Positions 55,933 through 64,000 of a stretch of DNA of 64,000 nucleotides are shown here, piece after piece. The notes below the pieces were generated by a model. It was not told the DNA's origin, ran no database searches, and saw only the letters and a list, made by a program, of their open reading frames with translations. A program made the translations under genes and the position numbers. Source of the stretch: Xaviernesmea rhizosphaerae (GTDB lineage: Bacteria > Pseudomonadota > Alphaproteobacteria > Rhizobiales > Rhizobiaceae); assembly GCF_001938945.1 (NCBI RefSeq), contig NZ_MKIO01000019.1:62001-126000 (forward strand), written 5' to 3'. Numbering within the stretch: the first letter of the stretch is position 1; each line of letters starts with the position of its first letter.

Positions 55933-56317
55933 CGTTCAACAAAGCGAATCCTAAAATTCAGCTATCACCTTAGCTCTGAGTTTGAGATAGTGAGGGACCG
56001 CAGCGATCTTTATGTCCGATTCTTTTTAAAGAGACACGGAACTATCGCCGTCGTGAACCGTTACTGACGATCGACAGAGCCTAAAACACGTTTGCGAAAG
56101 CCTCACGCAAGGTTCAGCTTGACCCCTGATCCTGACCGCGCAGTGTTATGACCGCTTTCCGCAGAACTTCCTGGGCTTTGTCACGCCCAACTCGGGTTTA
56201 AATCGTTAAAAACACCCCTAAATCTCGCAGTACATGGTTGTCCTTTCATGCGAACGCGCTAATGATCGTCTGGGCTAACCTTGTATTGCAAATGCGCCAG
56301 CGCATGGAGTTCGAAAT
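55933..56317. other. AT-richer intergenic region upstream of nolR
   Basis: These 385 bases are noticeably richer in A and T than their neighbours and have no gene. They should hold the nolR promoter and possibly its own binding sites, as NolR is autoregulated in Sinorhizobium. I cannot assign a single box with confidence. Confidence 0.45.
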
Positions 56318-56665
56318 ATGCCAGCGACGAATCCCAATGATCTTGACGAGGCAGAAGTAGCTGCCGAGTTCCTGTCAGCCATGGCCAATCCAAAACGGCT
56401 GATGATCCTGAACTATCTGGTAAAGGAAGAGATCGCCGTTGGTGCCCTCGCCAACCAGGTCGGACTGAGCCAGTCTGCTCTGTCCCAGCATCTCTCCAAG
56501 CTTCGCGCGCAGAATCTGGTCAGCACGCGGCGTGATGCGCAGACGATCTATTACTCCAGCTCGTCGCAGGCCGTGATGAAAGTTCTCAGGACGCTGACCG
56601 AGATATACGGCCAGGAGAACAAGCCGGAGAGCAGGGCTGAAGACATGAAGAAGCGGACGGCCTGA
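56318..56665 (+). CDS. nolR: NolR-like ArsR-family repressor
   Basis: This 115-residue winged-helix regulator closely resembles NolR. FLSAMANPKRLMILNYLVKEE leads to the recognition helix segment GLSQSALSQHLSKLRAQNLV, and then RRDAQTIYYSSSS. There are no metal-sensing cysteines. In rhizobia NolR represses nodulation and several chromosomal genes as a dimer, and it is also found in non-symbiotic strains. It is transcribed alone. It is the best single taxonomic marker here for Rhizobiaceae. Confidence 0.9.
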   Translation: MPATNPNDLDEAEVAAEFLSAMANPKRLMILNYLVKEEIAVGALANQVGLSQSALSQHLSKLRAQNLVSTRRDAQTIYYSSSSQAVMKVLRTLTEIYGQENKPESRAEDMKKRTA

Positions 56666-57459
56666 CGGTCGTTTCGGGCGTTGCCAGACCTGCAGAGCGG
56701 ATGCCCGCCGTCTCTGTTCAGCGATGTGCAACTGCCAGCCGTGCAGGAAAGACGCCGGGAGGGATGGCGCCGGGGCGAGAGGGCTTCGGATGCCGCAAAC
56801 GACTGCATGATCCTTGGATCGTGACCGATTTAGGGATCGCTTCATGCAGGTGATCTGAAACGTTGCAGCGACTTTGTACGTCTTGATTCGCGCATAGCCC
56901 GCTGTAGGCCCGCGATGATTTTCACGATCCTCGTCCGTTTGCCCTTCCCGGGCGTCTGCCGGCGTCAACGCATGCGCTGGCGCTAGAGCATCGGTCCGAA
57001 AAGTGGGAGCCGGTTTTCGGATAAATCCGATGCGGAAACAAAAGCCTAGAGCAGCGAACTGCGTGCGATTTTCAGTCCGATGCTCTAGCAGACTTCGGCG
57101 GTGCGCAACCGTCCCCCTGCCCTTTCTTCTCCCATCCCATTCAGACCCTGCCCCGCTTCTGTAACCCGGGCCGTGTTCGCATGTCAGAGTGGCTCTGGCC
57201 GGCATTTGCATCTTGCGCCGTGGACACCGTCCATAAGAGCGCCATCCCAGCCTTTGCGTGAATTGGATAAGGCGCGTCGGACGGACCATGCACGGGCCGG
57301 ATGCAGGAGCCCCATAGGCAGGCCAGTTGCACCGGCCGGTCGCGATTAAGGAGAAGCTCATCTTAAGCCGCTATAGGGTTTTCCTCGTATTGCTGCGGCC
57401 TGGCCCGGGAGCTTGGGCAAAGCAGGCCGGCAGCACGCGCAGGGAGCACAAGGGAAACC
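56666..57459. other. Long intergenic region holding a RIME-like copy
   Basis: This gap of 794 bases contains the 106-bp repeat at 56983-57088 and no supported gene. Frames such as the leftward one reaching 57361 run through the repeat and have no protein character. The last part should hold the promoter of the dehydrogenase at 57460. Confidence 0.5.
56983..57088. repeat. 106-bp RIME-like intergenic element, copy 2
   Basis: This copy is the reverse orientation of 37821-37926, with the same length and the same terminal motifs (CTAGAGCATCGG and CCGATGCTCTAG). The match is closest in the half with GTGGGAGCCGGTTTTC. The middle part has diverged. Its ends are perfect inverted repeats. Confidence 0.85.
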
Positions 57460-58524
57460 ATGGGTCTTGGCAAAGAGCAGGTCCGCTGGGGGGTCATCGG
57501 TGCGGGCGAGATCGGCATCGCCTTTGCCCAGGACATCGCACAGACCCGGCATGCCGTCGTTACCGCAATCACGAGCCGGCGCGAGGACCGGGCAAGGCTC
57601 TATGCCGAGCGGTTCGGTGGGCTGGCCTGCCTGCCGGATCTCGACGCGCTTCTGGCAGAAGAGGCGGTCGATGCCGTCTATATCGCCACGCCCAGCAGCC
57701 AGCATGCCGAGCAGACGCTGCGCGCCCTGTCGGCGGGCAAGCCGGTGTTGGTGGAAAAGCCGCTGGCCGTCTCCGCCGCCGAAGCGCAGGCCGTTCTCGA
57801 CAGAGCGCGGCAAACGGGTCTCTTCGCCATGGAGGCGCTCTGGACCCTGTTTTTGCCCGCGCTTGCCGCTCTGCGCGCGCATTTGCGCCAGGGCACGATC
57901 GGCCGCGTCAAGGCCGTGCGGGGGCAGCTGGCCTATTTCAAGCCAGAAGATCCACACAGCCGCTTCTTTTCGCCTACGCTGGGCGGCGGCGCTCTGCTCG
58001 ACCTCGGCATCTACCTCATCGCCCTGACGCTCAATCTTTTCGGCACGCCAAAGGCAATGACGAGCCGCTGGCAGGCGGCAGCGACAGGTGTCGATCTCTG
58101 CGCGCAGATGGGGCTCGCCTATGACGGCTTCGAGGCGGAGCTTGCCTGCGGTTTCGACCGGACGGACACCAACCGCTATGTGATCGAAGGCGAGACCGGG
58201 GCGCTGATCATCGACCAGCCCTTCATCGCCGCGCCACGGCTTTTTCTCTCTCGATACGCCGGACTGACGCGTGAGCTCGGCGCCGAGGGCAATGGGCTTG
58301 CGGGCCGCATCCTGTGCAAGCTGACGGCCCTGCCGATCGTGCCGGGCCTCACCCGGCTCGACCATCGCTATGTCGGAAATGGCTTGTCTTTTGAAATCGA
58401 CGCGGCGAGCCAGGCGATTCTCGCGGGCGAGACACGATCGGGGATCATGCCGCTCGAACGCAGTGTCGAAGCCCTGTCGCTGCTCGACCGGATCAGGGCA
58501 CAGCCGCCCGAACGCTTTCGCTGA
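57460..58524 (+). CDS. Gfo/Idh/MocA-family oxidoreductase
   Basis: This 354-residue NAD(P)-dependent dehydrogenase has an N-terminal Rossmann fold (WGVIGAGEIGIAFAQDI, about residues 10-26), the VYIATPSSQHAEQTLRAL segment, and the EKPLAV motif with the conserved Lys. The C-terminal half provides the sugar- or inositol-binding sheet (GGGALLDLGIYLIALT). A sugar, inositol or dihydrodiol substrate is likely. It is not in an operon with the convergent dehydrogenase and cellulase genes on the other strand. Confidence 0.88.
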   Translation: MGLGKEQVRWGVIGAGEIGIAFAQDIAQTRHAVVTAITSRREDRARLYAERFGGLACLPDLDALLAEEAVDAVYIATPSSQHAEQTLRALSAGKPVLVEKPLAVSAAEAQAVLDRARQTGLFAMEALWTLFLPALAALRAHLRQGTIGRVKAVRGQLAYFKPEDPHSRFFSPTLGGGALLDLGIYLIALTLNLFGTPKAMTSRWQAAATGVDLCAQMGLAYDGFEAELACGFDRTDTNRYVIEGETGALIIDQPFIAAPRLFLSRYAGLTRELGAEGNGLAGRILCKLTALPIVPGLTRLDHRYVGNGLSFEIDAASQAILAGETRSGIMPLERSVEALSLLDRIRAQPPERFR

Positions 58525-58613
58525 CAGAGCACGGCGTGGAGGCCTCAGCAACTGCCGGGCCGTGACGGGTCACGTCAGGCTGATGCGCATGCTCTCATGG
58601 CTGCGAAAAGGAT

Positions 58614-59774
58614 TTACCCTTGGTCGCCCACAAGCGCGGTCTGCGCCGGCGGCAGCGGCGCGTGATCGTTCAGCCCATTGTGCAGAGACAGGGCGATATC
58701 GGTCAGATGCAGCGCCGTGCGACCGGAGAAGAACGGCGTCCGCCCCTCTCTGATGGCGGCGGCCTGCACGGCAACGCCGCGGGCGAAATCGATGCGGGAG
58801 GGATAGGCCGGCAAGGCCAGCTTGCGGCGTGCATAGGGCATGGTCCGCCCGGCCGTGAGGCGGAAGCCGAGCTTGCGCTGCAGCTCATGCTCCAGTCGGT
58901 CCACCAGACGCGGCCAGAAGGGACGGCGGCCGAAGGGCTCCAGCTGCACGGCGGAAAACTCGTCCCAGAGATCGCGCACCACGAGAATGCCCTCCTCGCC
59001 GACCACGGTCAGCGAGCGGTCGCGCGGGGCGCCGAGACCGCTGGTCAGCCGTGCCGAAAGGCCGGAGCGAAAGGCCATGCAGCCGACGGAAAAATCATGG
59101 CCGAGTGACAGGCCCTCCGTGCCCGGCCCCTTGTTCGGAAACGCCAGGGCGGAAAAGGCGGTGACGCGATCCACCGCGCCGAACAGCGACACCAGCCAGC
59201 TCGCGGCATAGCCGGCATGTTCCAGCGTGCAGCCGATGGAAAATTCGTGAACGCCGGGCCAGGGCGCGCCGGAGCGGCTCTTCCAGCTGCGCCAGTTGCC
59301 GCGGAAAACCGGCCCGTCCTCCATCTCGGCATAGGCCAGGCGCGGCGCACCGATCGCCCCGCTGCGGATCAGCGCGGCGCAATGGGCGCGCGCCGACGAC
59401 AGCGCATTGGCTGGCGCCCCCGCAATCACCAGACCCCTCGTCTCGGCCAGTTCCACCACCGCCTGCGCATCGTCCATCGTCATGGCCAGCGGCTTCTCGC
59501 AATAGACATGCTTGCCGGCCTGAAGCGCCGCGCGATTGATCTCGGCATGGGTTTCGGGCGGCGTCAGATTGACGACGATCTCGACAGAGGGATCGGCGAG
59601 CAGCGCCTCCAGACTGTCATAGGCGCGGGCGGACCAGAACCGCGCGAAGGCGGCCTGCCGCTCCGGCAGGATGTCGAACACGCCGCAAAGACGCAGCTCG
59701 GGATGATTCTTCAGCGTCAGCGCGTAGTAGTCGGCGACGAAGCCGCAGCCGATCAGGGCGATCCCGGTCATCAA
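58614..59774 (-). CDS. Gfo/Idh/MocA-family oxidoreductase
   Basis: This 386-residue dehydrogenase has ALIGCGFVADYYALTLK at the N-terminus, VNLTPPETHAEINRAALQAGKH and CEKPLAM, marking the cofactor domain and conserved Lys. The C-terminal half is longer than that of its neighbour and ends in an unusual Pro-rich segment. It starts nine to ten bases after the GH9 gene on the same strand, so the two probably form an operon. A role in handling sugars from polysaccharide is a reasonable guess. The start may be the second ATG, at 59771. Confidence 0.87.
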   Translation of the reverse strand: MMTGIALIGCGFVADYYALTLKNHPELRLCGVFDILPERQAAFARFWSARAYDSLEALLADPSVEIVVNLTPPETHAEINRAALQAGKHVYCEKPLAMTMDDAQAVVELAETRGLVIAGAPANALSSARAHCAALIRSGAIGAPRLAYAEMEDGPVFRGNWRSWKSRSGAPWPGVHEFSIGCTLEHAGYAASWLVSLFGAVDRVTAFSALAFPNKGPGTEGLSLGHDFSVGCMAFRSGLSARLTSGLGAPRDRSLTVVGEEGILVVRDLWDEFSAVQLEPFGRRPFWPRLVDRLEHELQRKLGFRLTAGRTMPYARRKLALPAYPSRIDFARGVAVQAAAIREGRTPFFSGRTALHLTDIALSLHNGLNDHAPLPPAQTALVGDQG

Positions 59775-59783
59775 AGGCTCCGA

Positions 59784-62045
59784 TCAGCGCGCATCGGCGA
59801 GGAAGGAGGCCATATAGACCAGCGGCGCATTCCAGTTGATCGCCATTTCGTTCGAACCCCAGGCATTGATGTCATCGAGATAACAGAGCTGCGGCGCGCA
59901 ATTCTTGAGCTTCGCCCGCGCCAGCTCGTCGACCAGGGTGGAGTTCGGGCCGCCCGCCAGCGTGCCGGCCGGCGGATGCGGCAGGGACGGATCGACCTGA
60001 TTGGCATACCAGCGGCTGTGCTGGTTGCGTGAAAAGCGCGTGCCATAGCCGGTGATATAGGAAAGGTTCATGGCATTGCGGCCGAGCAGATAGTCCATGC
60101 CTTCGCGCGCGGCGTCACGATAGCTCTGCCGCCCGGTCACGTCATAGGCGGCGGCCACCACCACCATGTTCTGGAGCATCATCTGATTGGAGCCCCAGTC
60201 ATATTTGCCGTCGCCGGGACGATAGATCTGGCCGAAGCCCTCTTCGGCCTGCAGCGCCAGGAAACGATCGGCCGCAGCGACCACCGAGGCCTGCACCTGG
60301 GCCTGGTCTGCGGCCGGAAGGTTCTTGCCGAAAAGCGCGAGCTGGACCCGGCCGAGCCCGGCGGTGCTGCGCCAGTCGAAGGCGGTATTGCTTCGGAAGA
60401 ACACATCGTCATTCCAGTGGGGCGAGCGCTTGAGACGGTCGAGAAACGCCGGCGTGCCCGTCGTCAGATAAAGCTCGGCGGCGGCCCAGTAGGTTTCGTC
60501 CTCGATATCGTCGTCATCATAATCGCCGCCGCCCTGCTGGCCGTCGGAAACGGGGGCGTAGAGCACGGGATTGGCGCCGGCCGCCTTCCAGGCCTTCTGC
60601 GCGGCCTGAGACAGGCGCGCGGCGAAGGCGGCATCATAGGCGCCGAACAGGCGCGCGCCTTGCGCCGCGGCGGCGGCCACGGCAAGTGTGGCAGCCGTCG
60701 AGGGCCGGTGCAGCGCCCGCTCCATCGGATCCGCCGCCGGCAGCATCGGCACTGCGGTCCAGCGGGTGTCATGCACCTTGTGATGGACCATGCCGGCCAG
60801 AGGCTGCCCGTCGGGCACCATCATCTTCAGCAGGAATTCCAGCTCCCAGCGGGCCTCGTCCAAGAGGTCGGGCACGCCATTGCCGTTCTCGGGACTGCGC
60901 GAGAGGCTGTCGCTGAAGACCGGCGAGCTGCCGCCGGCAAAATGCGCCCCGCGCTCGAAGGCGGCCATCAGCTGGGCGGCGGAGATCGCCCCGGTCACGG
61001 CATATTTGCCCTGGTCGCCGGCATCATACCACCCACCGGAAACATCCAGCCGATAGCTGCAGGACCAGCCGGGATAGAGCGTCTGCGCCACCTTGCCCTT
61101 GAGGCAGGCCACATCGGTATCGCCCCGATTGGGGGCAACGCCGATATGGCCGGCGGCCCGGGCATAGCCGGCGCCGGCGATGCGCCCATTGATGGCGATG
61201 CCGCTGCGCTGCGGATAGAACCAGGAAAGCGCATCGATGCGCAGGGCGGCAAAGACGTCCTGTCCCATGGGAAACGGATCGCTCTCGGTGGTGCCCACCT
61301 TCAGGCGGAAATCCTGGCCCGTGTTCTCGACCGAAGAAAAATCAAGCACATGCACCGGCGCACCGGCGCTCGCATCATAGCCGAGCGGCTTGCTCCTGGC
61401 CGTCAGCAGCGTCTTGCCCGCGGCATCGATCAGGCTGAAATCGACCGGGGTCTCGTCCCCGCCGATGAAGGTGGCACGCTTGGGCGCGCCCCGGCCATAA
61501 CCGCTCTGATTGACGACAACCGTCGACACGACCTTGCGCCCGCTTTTCGGAACCACGGAAACGATGCTCGCCTGTGTCAGGCAGAGGCTGTAATCGGCCG
61601 CCGCGCCGCCGAGATGCAGCACGAACTGCGTCGGCCGGCTGTCCTGCGCGACGAAGTTTGTCGAGAAACTGCCCGGCTTATTGGCCTCCACATGGGCATC
61701 GAGCCGGCCATGGGCCTGATAGGGCGGCGCATCCACCTGAACCAGCACGGGCACCGTCACCGCTGTGCTGCTCTCCAGCCCGATCGAGAGCCGGTAGGTC
61801 TGTCCGCCGCGCAGCTGGAGGCCGTTGATGCCGATCATCCGATCCCAGGGCGAGCCGCCGGCGGGCACGTCGACGCAGATCGCCTGCGCGGTGGTCTTGG
61901 GGTTGAGTCCCTCCGAACCCCAGACCTGGGGAACAGGCTGACCGTTCTGGAAGGATATGTCGAGCACAGGCGCAGGCCCTGCGGTCTTGGCGGTGCCGGC
62001 AGCACCTGCGAGAAGCAGCGCGGCAAGGATCGGACGCTTGAGCAC
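59784..62045 (-). CDS. Secreted glycoside hydrolase family 9 (endoglucanase)
   Basis: This 753-residue protein has a signal peptide (about residues 1-22), a CBM4/9-like beta-sandwich (about 27-160), a cellulase N-terminal Ig-like domain (about 170-255) and a GH9 catalytic domain (about 265-750). The catalytic base region is SGGWYDAGDQGKY (Asp341 and Asp344). The acid is in WGSNEMAINWNAPLVY (about Glu733), and the histidine-containing HSRWYANQ also fits. It is expected to cut beta-1,4-glucans in the periplasm or outside. The carrier operon also includes a Gfo/Idh/MocA gene. Confidence 0.92.
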   Translation of the reverse strand: MLKRPILAALLLAGAAGTAKTAGPAPVLDISFQNGQPVPQVWGSEGLNPKTTAQAICVDVPAGGSPWDRMIGINGLQLRGGQTYRLSIGLESSTAVTVPVLVQVDAPPYQAHGRLDAHVEANKPGSFSTNFVAQDSRPTQFVLHLGGAAADYSLCLTQASIVSVVPKSGRKVVSTVVVNQSGYGRGAPKRATFIGGDETPVDFSLIDAAGKTLLTARSKPLGYDASAGAPVHVLDFSSVENTGQDFRLKVGTTESDPFPMGQDVFAALRIDALSWFYPQRSGIAINGRIAGAGYARAAGHIGVAPNRGDTDVACLKGKVAQTLYPGWSCSYRLDVSGGWYDAGDQGKYAVTGAISAAQLMAAFERGAHFAGGSSPVFSDSLSRSPENGNGVPDLLDEARWELEFLLKMMVPDGQPLAGMVHHKVHDTRWTAVPMLPAADPMERALHRPSTAATLAVAAAAAQGARLFGAYDAAFAARLSQAAQKAWKAAGANPVLYAPVSDGQQGGGDYDDDDIEDETYWAAAELYLTTGTPAFLDRLKRSPHWNDDVFFRSNTAFDWRSTAGLGRVQLALFGKNLPAADQAQVQASVVAAADRFLALQAEEGFGQIYRPGDGKYDWGSNQMMLQNMVVVAAAYDVTGRQSYRDAAREGMDYLLGRNAMNLSYITGYGTRFSRNQHSRWYANQVDPSLPHPPAGTLAGGPNSTLVDELARAKLKNCAPQLCYLDDINAWGSNEMAINWNAPLVYMASFLADAR

Positions 62046-62429
62046 GGCGTAGGGTCCCTCTTCGGATCGTCATTCCCTGTCATCGCGGCCATGGCTGGGC
62101 GAGACCTCGGGGCCACTGTATCGGCAGATCATACCGCCACAAGCCAAACCTATATGGCACAGCAAGCCGCACGGATGTAGCGGCCATGCGACAATCCAGA
62201 GAATGTCGTTAACGATGCAAGGCACACGGATCTGTCGTGGCGGAGCCGTGCTTCCGGGCTTTTCGCCCGCCTGCCTTGCAATGGCCTGACAGAGCGCCTA
62301 TCTTTGCGGGATCGAACTTTGCTAGCGTCTTCGTCTGTTGCCCCCGGGCCCTGTCTGATTTCCTCTCATTGTCGATTTTAAGCCGGCTCTCTTGGCCGGC
62401 CCCATCAACGGTTGAAAGGAATCGTTATC
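62046..62429. other. Divergent region between the GH9 gene and the cold-shock gene
   Basis: These 384 bases have no gene. The right part carries the cold-shock promoter and a leader of about 119 bases, typical of cspA-type mRNAs. No clear promoter for the leftward GH9 operon could be picked. Confidence 0.45.
62276..62304 (+). promoter_or_regulatory. Candidate promoter of the cold-shock gene
   Basis: TTGCAA (62276-62281) and TATCTT (62299-62304) are 17 bases apart. A start near 62311 would give a 5' leader of about 119 bases. Confidence 0.45.
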
Positions 62430-62639
62430 ATGAACAGTGGCACCGTTAAGTGGTTCAACAGCACCAAGGGCTTCGGCTTCATCGCTCCGGACAATGGCGG
62501 CGCGGACATTTTCGTCCACATTTCCGCTGTCGAGCGTTCCGGCCTGGGCACGTTGAGCGACGGCCAGAAGGTCAATTTTGAAATCGTGCGCGACAAGCGC
62601 TCCGGCCGCAGCGCCGCCGAGAACCTGCAGGCAGCCTGA
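62430..62639 (+). CDS. Cold-shock protein, CspA family
   Basis: This 69-residue single cold-shock domain binds single-stranded RNA and DNA. RNP1 (KGFGFI, about residues 13-18) and RNP2 (DIFVHIS, about 27-33) are intact. The start at 62430 has GAAAGGA nine bases upstream, and the long leader suggests temperature- or RNA-structure-based control. A hairpin with a T tract about 110 bases downstream ends the message. Confidence 0.95.
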   Translation: MNSGTVKWFNSTKGFGFIAPDNGGADIFVHISAVERSGLGTLSDGQKVNFEIVRDKRSGRSAAENLQAA

Positions 62640-63091
62640 TCCGTCTTCCCCCAGGCCTTCGCGCCGCTCCGGGTCGAAGGATCCGGATCAAGACGAGAGG
62701 ATGAAACTGCGTGCCTTGCACGCCGTCGTCCAGGATGCCACGGACTGGCCGGGCTCGACCCGGCCTTTCCTTTTACACCATGCTTGCATGCCGGTTTGCC
62801 TTTGCGTCACCTGTTTCCGGCACGATCGTAGGCATTGCCCCATGGAGAACCGACCCATGGGCGCAGGATCGCTTCGGCCTGACACGCGCGCTTTTTACGC
62901 AGGTTAGGCCGTGCTGCTTCACCATCCGGCCGAACACCAGTGTGCGCTTTGCGCCGAAGTCGGATGACAAACAGAAATCCGGAGGGTCGATCGATCGCGA
63001 GGATCGGCCGGACGCTCCGGCATCGAACGCCACGATCCCTGTCCACCCCCCGTCAAAACCATGGCAGCCTCAGGCTGCGGAAGGAGAGATC
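62640..63091. other. Intergenic region between the cold-shock gene and rpsU
   Basis: These 452 bases contain the terminator at 62747-62774 and the rpsU leader. Frames at 62578 and 62711 are open but lack codon bias or ribosome sites. No RNA gene is recognisable, although a small RNA could be hidden after the terminator. Confidence 0.45.
62747..62774 (+). terminator. Rho-independent terminator of the cold-shock gene
   Basis: GGCCGGG (62747-62753) pairs with CCCGGCC (62759-62765) and is followed by TTTCCTTTT. Confidence 0.75.
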
Positions 63092-63322
63092 TTGCAGGTT
63101 CTTGTTCGAGACAACAATGTCGACCAGGCGCTGCGCGTCCTGAAGCGCCGCATGCAGCGCGAGGGCATCTTCCGTGAGATGAAGGCGCGCAGCTTCTACG
63201 AAAAGCCGTCCGAGCGCCGGGTGCGCGAGAAGGCCGAGGCGGTTCGCCGCGTCCGCAAGCTAGCCCGCAAGAAGGCTCAGCGCGAAGGCCTTCTGCCGGC
63301 ACCGAAGAAAGCCCCGCGCTGA
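63092..63322 (+). CDS. rpsU: 30S ribosomal protein S21
   Basis: This 76-residue basic protein matches S21 ([20 protein letters not shown], then [20 protein letters not shown]). The start is a TTG at 63092: the family begins exactly here and AAGGAGAG lies about six bases upstream, while the open frame upstream (to 62711) has no protein character. S21 helps base-pair mRNA with 16S rRNA. A strong terminator follows. Confidence 0.95.
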   Translation: MQVLVRDNNVDQALRVLKRRMQREGIFREMKARSFYEKPSERRVREKAEAVRRVRKLARKKAQREGLLPAPKKAPR

Positions 63323-63343
63323 TCGGCTTCAAGTATCGATGAG

Positions 63344-63382
63344 AAAAACACCCGGATTCGGCCGCCGAATCCGGGTGTTTTT
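63344..63382 (+). terminator. Rho-independent terminator of rpsU
   Basis: AAACACCCGGATTCG and CGAATCCGGGTGTTT form a long stem around GCCGC, followed by TTT; it may also act on the leftward gene. Confidence 0.85.
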
Positions 63383-63467
63383 GTGTCTGGATCATCGGTC
63401 GCGTGAGCGCGGCTCGCCGAAGCGTGTCGCGCGAAGCCGCTTCGCACGCTTACGCTGCATGCTCTGG

Positions 63468-64000
63468 CTATAGCCAGCCGCGCCGCTTGAAATAATAGAA
63501 CGGGCCAACGGCCGACAAGAGCATCACCATGATCGCCCAAGGGTAGCCGAACGACCAGTTCAGCTCCGGCATCATCTGAAAGTTCATGCCGTAGATCGAG
63601 GCGATCATCGTCGGCGGCAGGAAGACGACCGAGGCGACGGTGAAGATCTTGATGATCTGGTTCTGCTCGAGATTGATCAGGCCGAGCGTGGCATCCAGCA
63701 GGAAATTGATCTTGCCCGAGAGGAAGGTGGCGTGATCGCCCAGCGAGACCGTGTCGCGCTGCAGGAGCTTGACCATCTGCCGCACCTCCTTGGCCACCTT
63801 ACGCCCGGAGGTTTCCACCGCCGCATGATAGGCGACCATGCGCGAGATCGAGACCAGGCTTTCGCGCACGCTGGAGAGGAAATCACCCTTCTGGCCGAGC
63901 TGTTCGATCAGGAGTTGCAGATTCTTGGTCTTCTTGGTGGAGGAGCCGGTCTTCGAGCGGAACACCTCGTGCGAGATCATGTCGATCTCGTTGCCGATGC
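63468..64000 (-). CDS. corA: CorA-family magnesium/cobalt channel, C-terminal part
   Basis: The gene runs off the right edge of the window; only about 177 C-terminal residues are seen. They comprise the end of the cytoplasmic stalk helix (KNLQLLIEQLGQKGDFLSSV), then the two membrane helices. The hallmark YGMNF follows the first helix (VASVVFLPPTMIASIYGMNF), and the basic end YYFKRRGWL closes the protein. CorA forms a pentameric Mg2+ or Co2+ channel. Confidence 0.92.
   Translation of the reverse strand, partial: IGNEIDMISHEVFRSKTGSSTKKTKNLQLLIEQLGQKGDFLSSVRESLVSISRMVAYHAAVETSGRKVAKEVRQMVKLLQRDTVSLGDHATFLSGKINFLLDATLGLINLEQNQIIKIFTVASVVFLPPTMIASIYGMNFQMMPELNWSFGYPWAIMVMLLSAVGPFYYFKRRGWL

Noticed and set aside
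56375..57361. 328-codon minus-strand open frame near nolR
   Set aside because: It overlaps nolR in antisense and runs through the RIME-like repeat; no motif or ribosome site supports it.
62711..63091. Long N-terminal extension of rpsU
   Set aside because: S21 proteins begin exactly at the TTG at 63092, which has a strong ribosome site; the upstream frame crosses the end of the cold-shock terminator.

Overview
The window is GC-rich, densely coded DNA from an alphaproteobacterium, most likely Rhizobiaceae (Rhizobium, Agrobacterium or Allorhizobium group). The evidence is a fused anthranilate synthase TrpE(G) preceded by a Trp-Trp-Trp leader peptide, a NolR-type ArsR regulator, a ClpS2-type adaptor, a ChoXWV choline transporter, the prs / rplY / pth / ychF housekeeping genes, and two copies of a 106-bp intergenic repeat that resembles the rhizobial RIME family. 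It looks like ordinary chromosome with a few accessory insertions. I saw no tRNA, rRNA, CRISPR array, phage or transposase.

Layout. 1-2.7 kb: the end of an M24 peptidase, a lipoprotein and prs. 2.7-6.3 kb: a glycosylation module (GtrA flippase, GT2 glycosyltransferase, and a divergent STT3/GT-C-like membrane enzyme). 6.3-13.3 kb: a MoxR / DUF58 / DUF4159 / amidotransferase-like operon. 13.5-16.1 kb: DUF1285, CoA pyrophosphatase and CCA-adding enzyme, coupled by ATGA overlaps. 16.4-17.1 kb: a HEPN/MNT toxin-antitoxin pair. 17.1-20.8 kb: DUF1059, apt, ychF, clpS2, pth. 21.0-27.5 kb: two cyclic-di-GMP proteins around rplY, one overlapping a periplasmic solute-binding protein gene. 27.5-34.2 kb: BenE, a GAF-Fis regulator, LysE, aldehyde dehydrogenase and DUF779.

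34.2-40.5 kb: a hydrolase, acetyltransferase, glutathionyl-hydroquinone reductase-like GST, NUDIX enzyme, a stack of three repeat elements, a phosphoesterase, and a divergent sigma/anti-sigma pair. 40.7-43.6 kb: leuA with a leucine-rich leader peptide, and a Phd/PIN toxin-antitoxin pair. 43.6-47.9 kb: a ClpP paralogue, DUF2076, queF, a CDF metal transporter and GNAT. 47.9-51.8 kb: trpE(G) with its trpL attenuator, and an APC permease. 52.0-55.9 kb: choXWV plus a HugZ-like flavoprotein. 56.3 kb: nolR. 57.5-62.0 kb: two Gfo/Idh/MocA dehydrogenases and a secreted GH9 cellulase. 62.4-64.0 kb: a cold-shock protein, rpsU and the end of a CorA channel.

The clearest regulatory signals are two amino-acid leader peptides (trpL and a putative leuL). 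Each has a well-spaced promoter placed so that the transcript should begin at, or within a base of, the leader AUG. The most unusual structural feature is a perfect 46-bp inverted repeat with a central hairpin, abutting a RIME-like element and a second small repeat, directly upstream of the phosphoesterase start codon. No single locus is clearly a new system. The best candidates for follow-up are the leuA leader, the solute-binding protein/GGDEF-EAL overlap, the gtrA-GT2-STT3-like module and the decayed sigma/anti-sigma pair.
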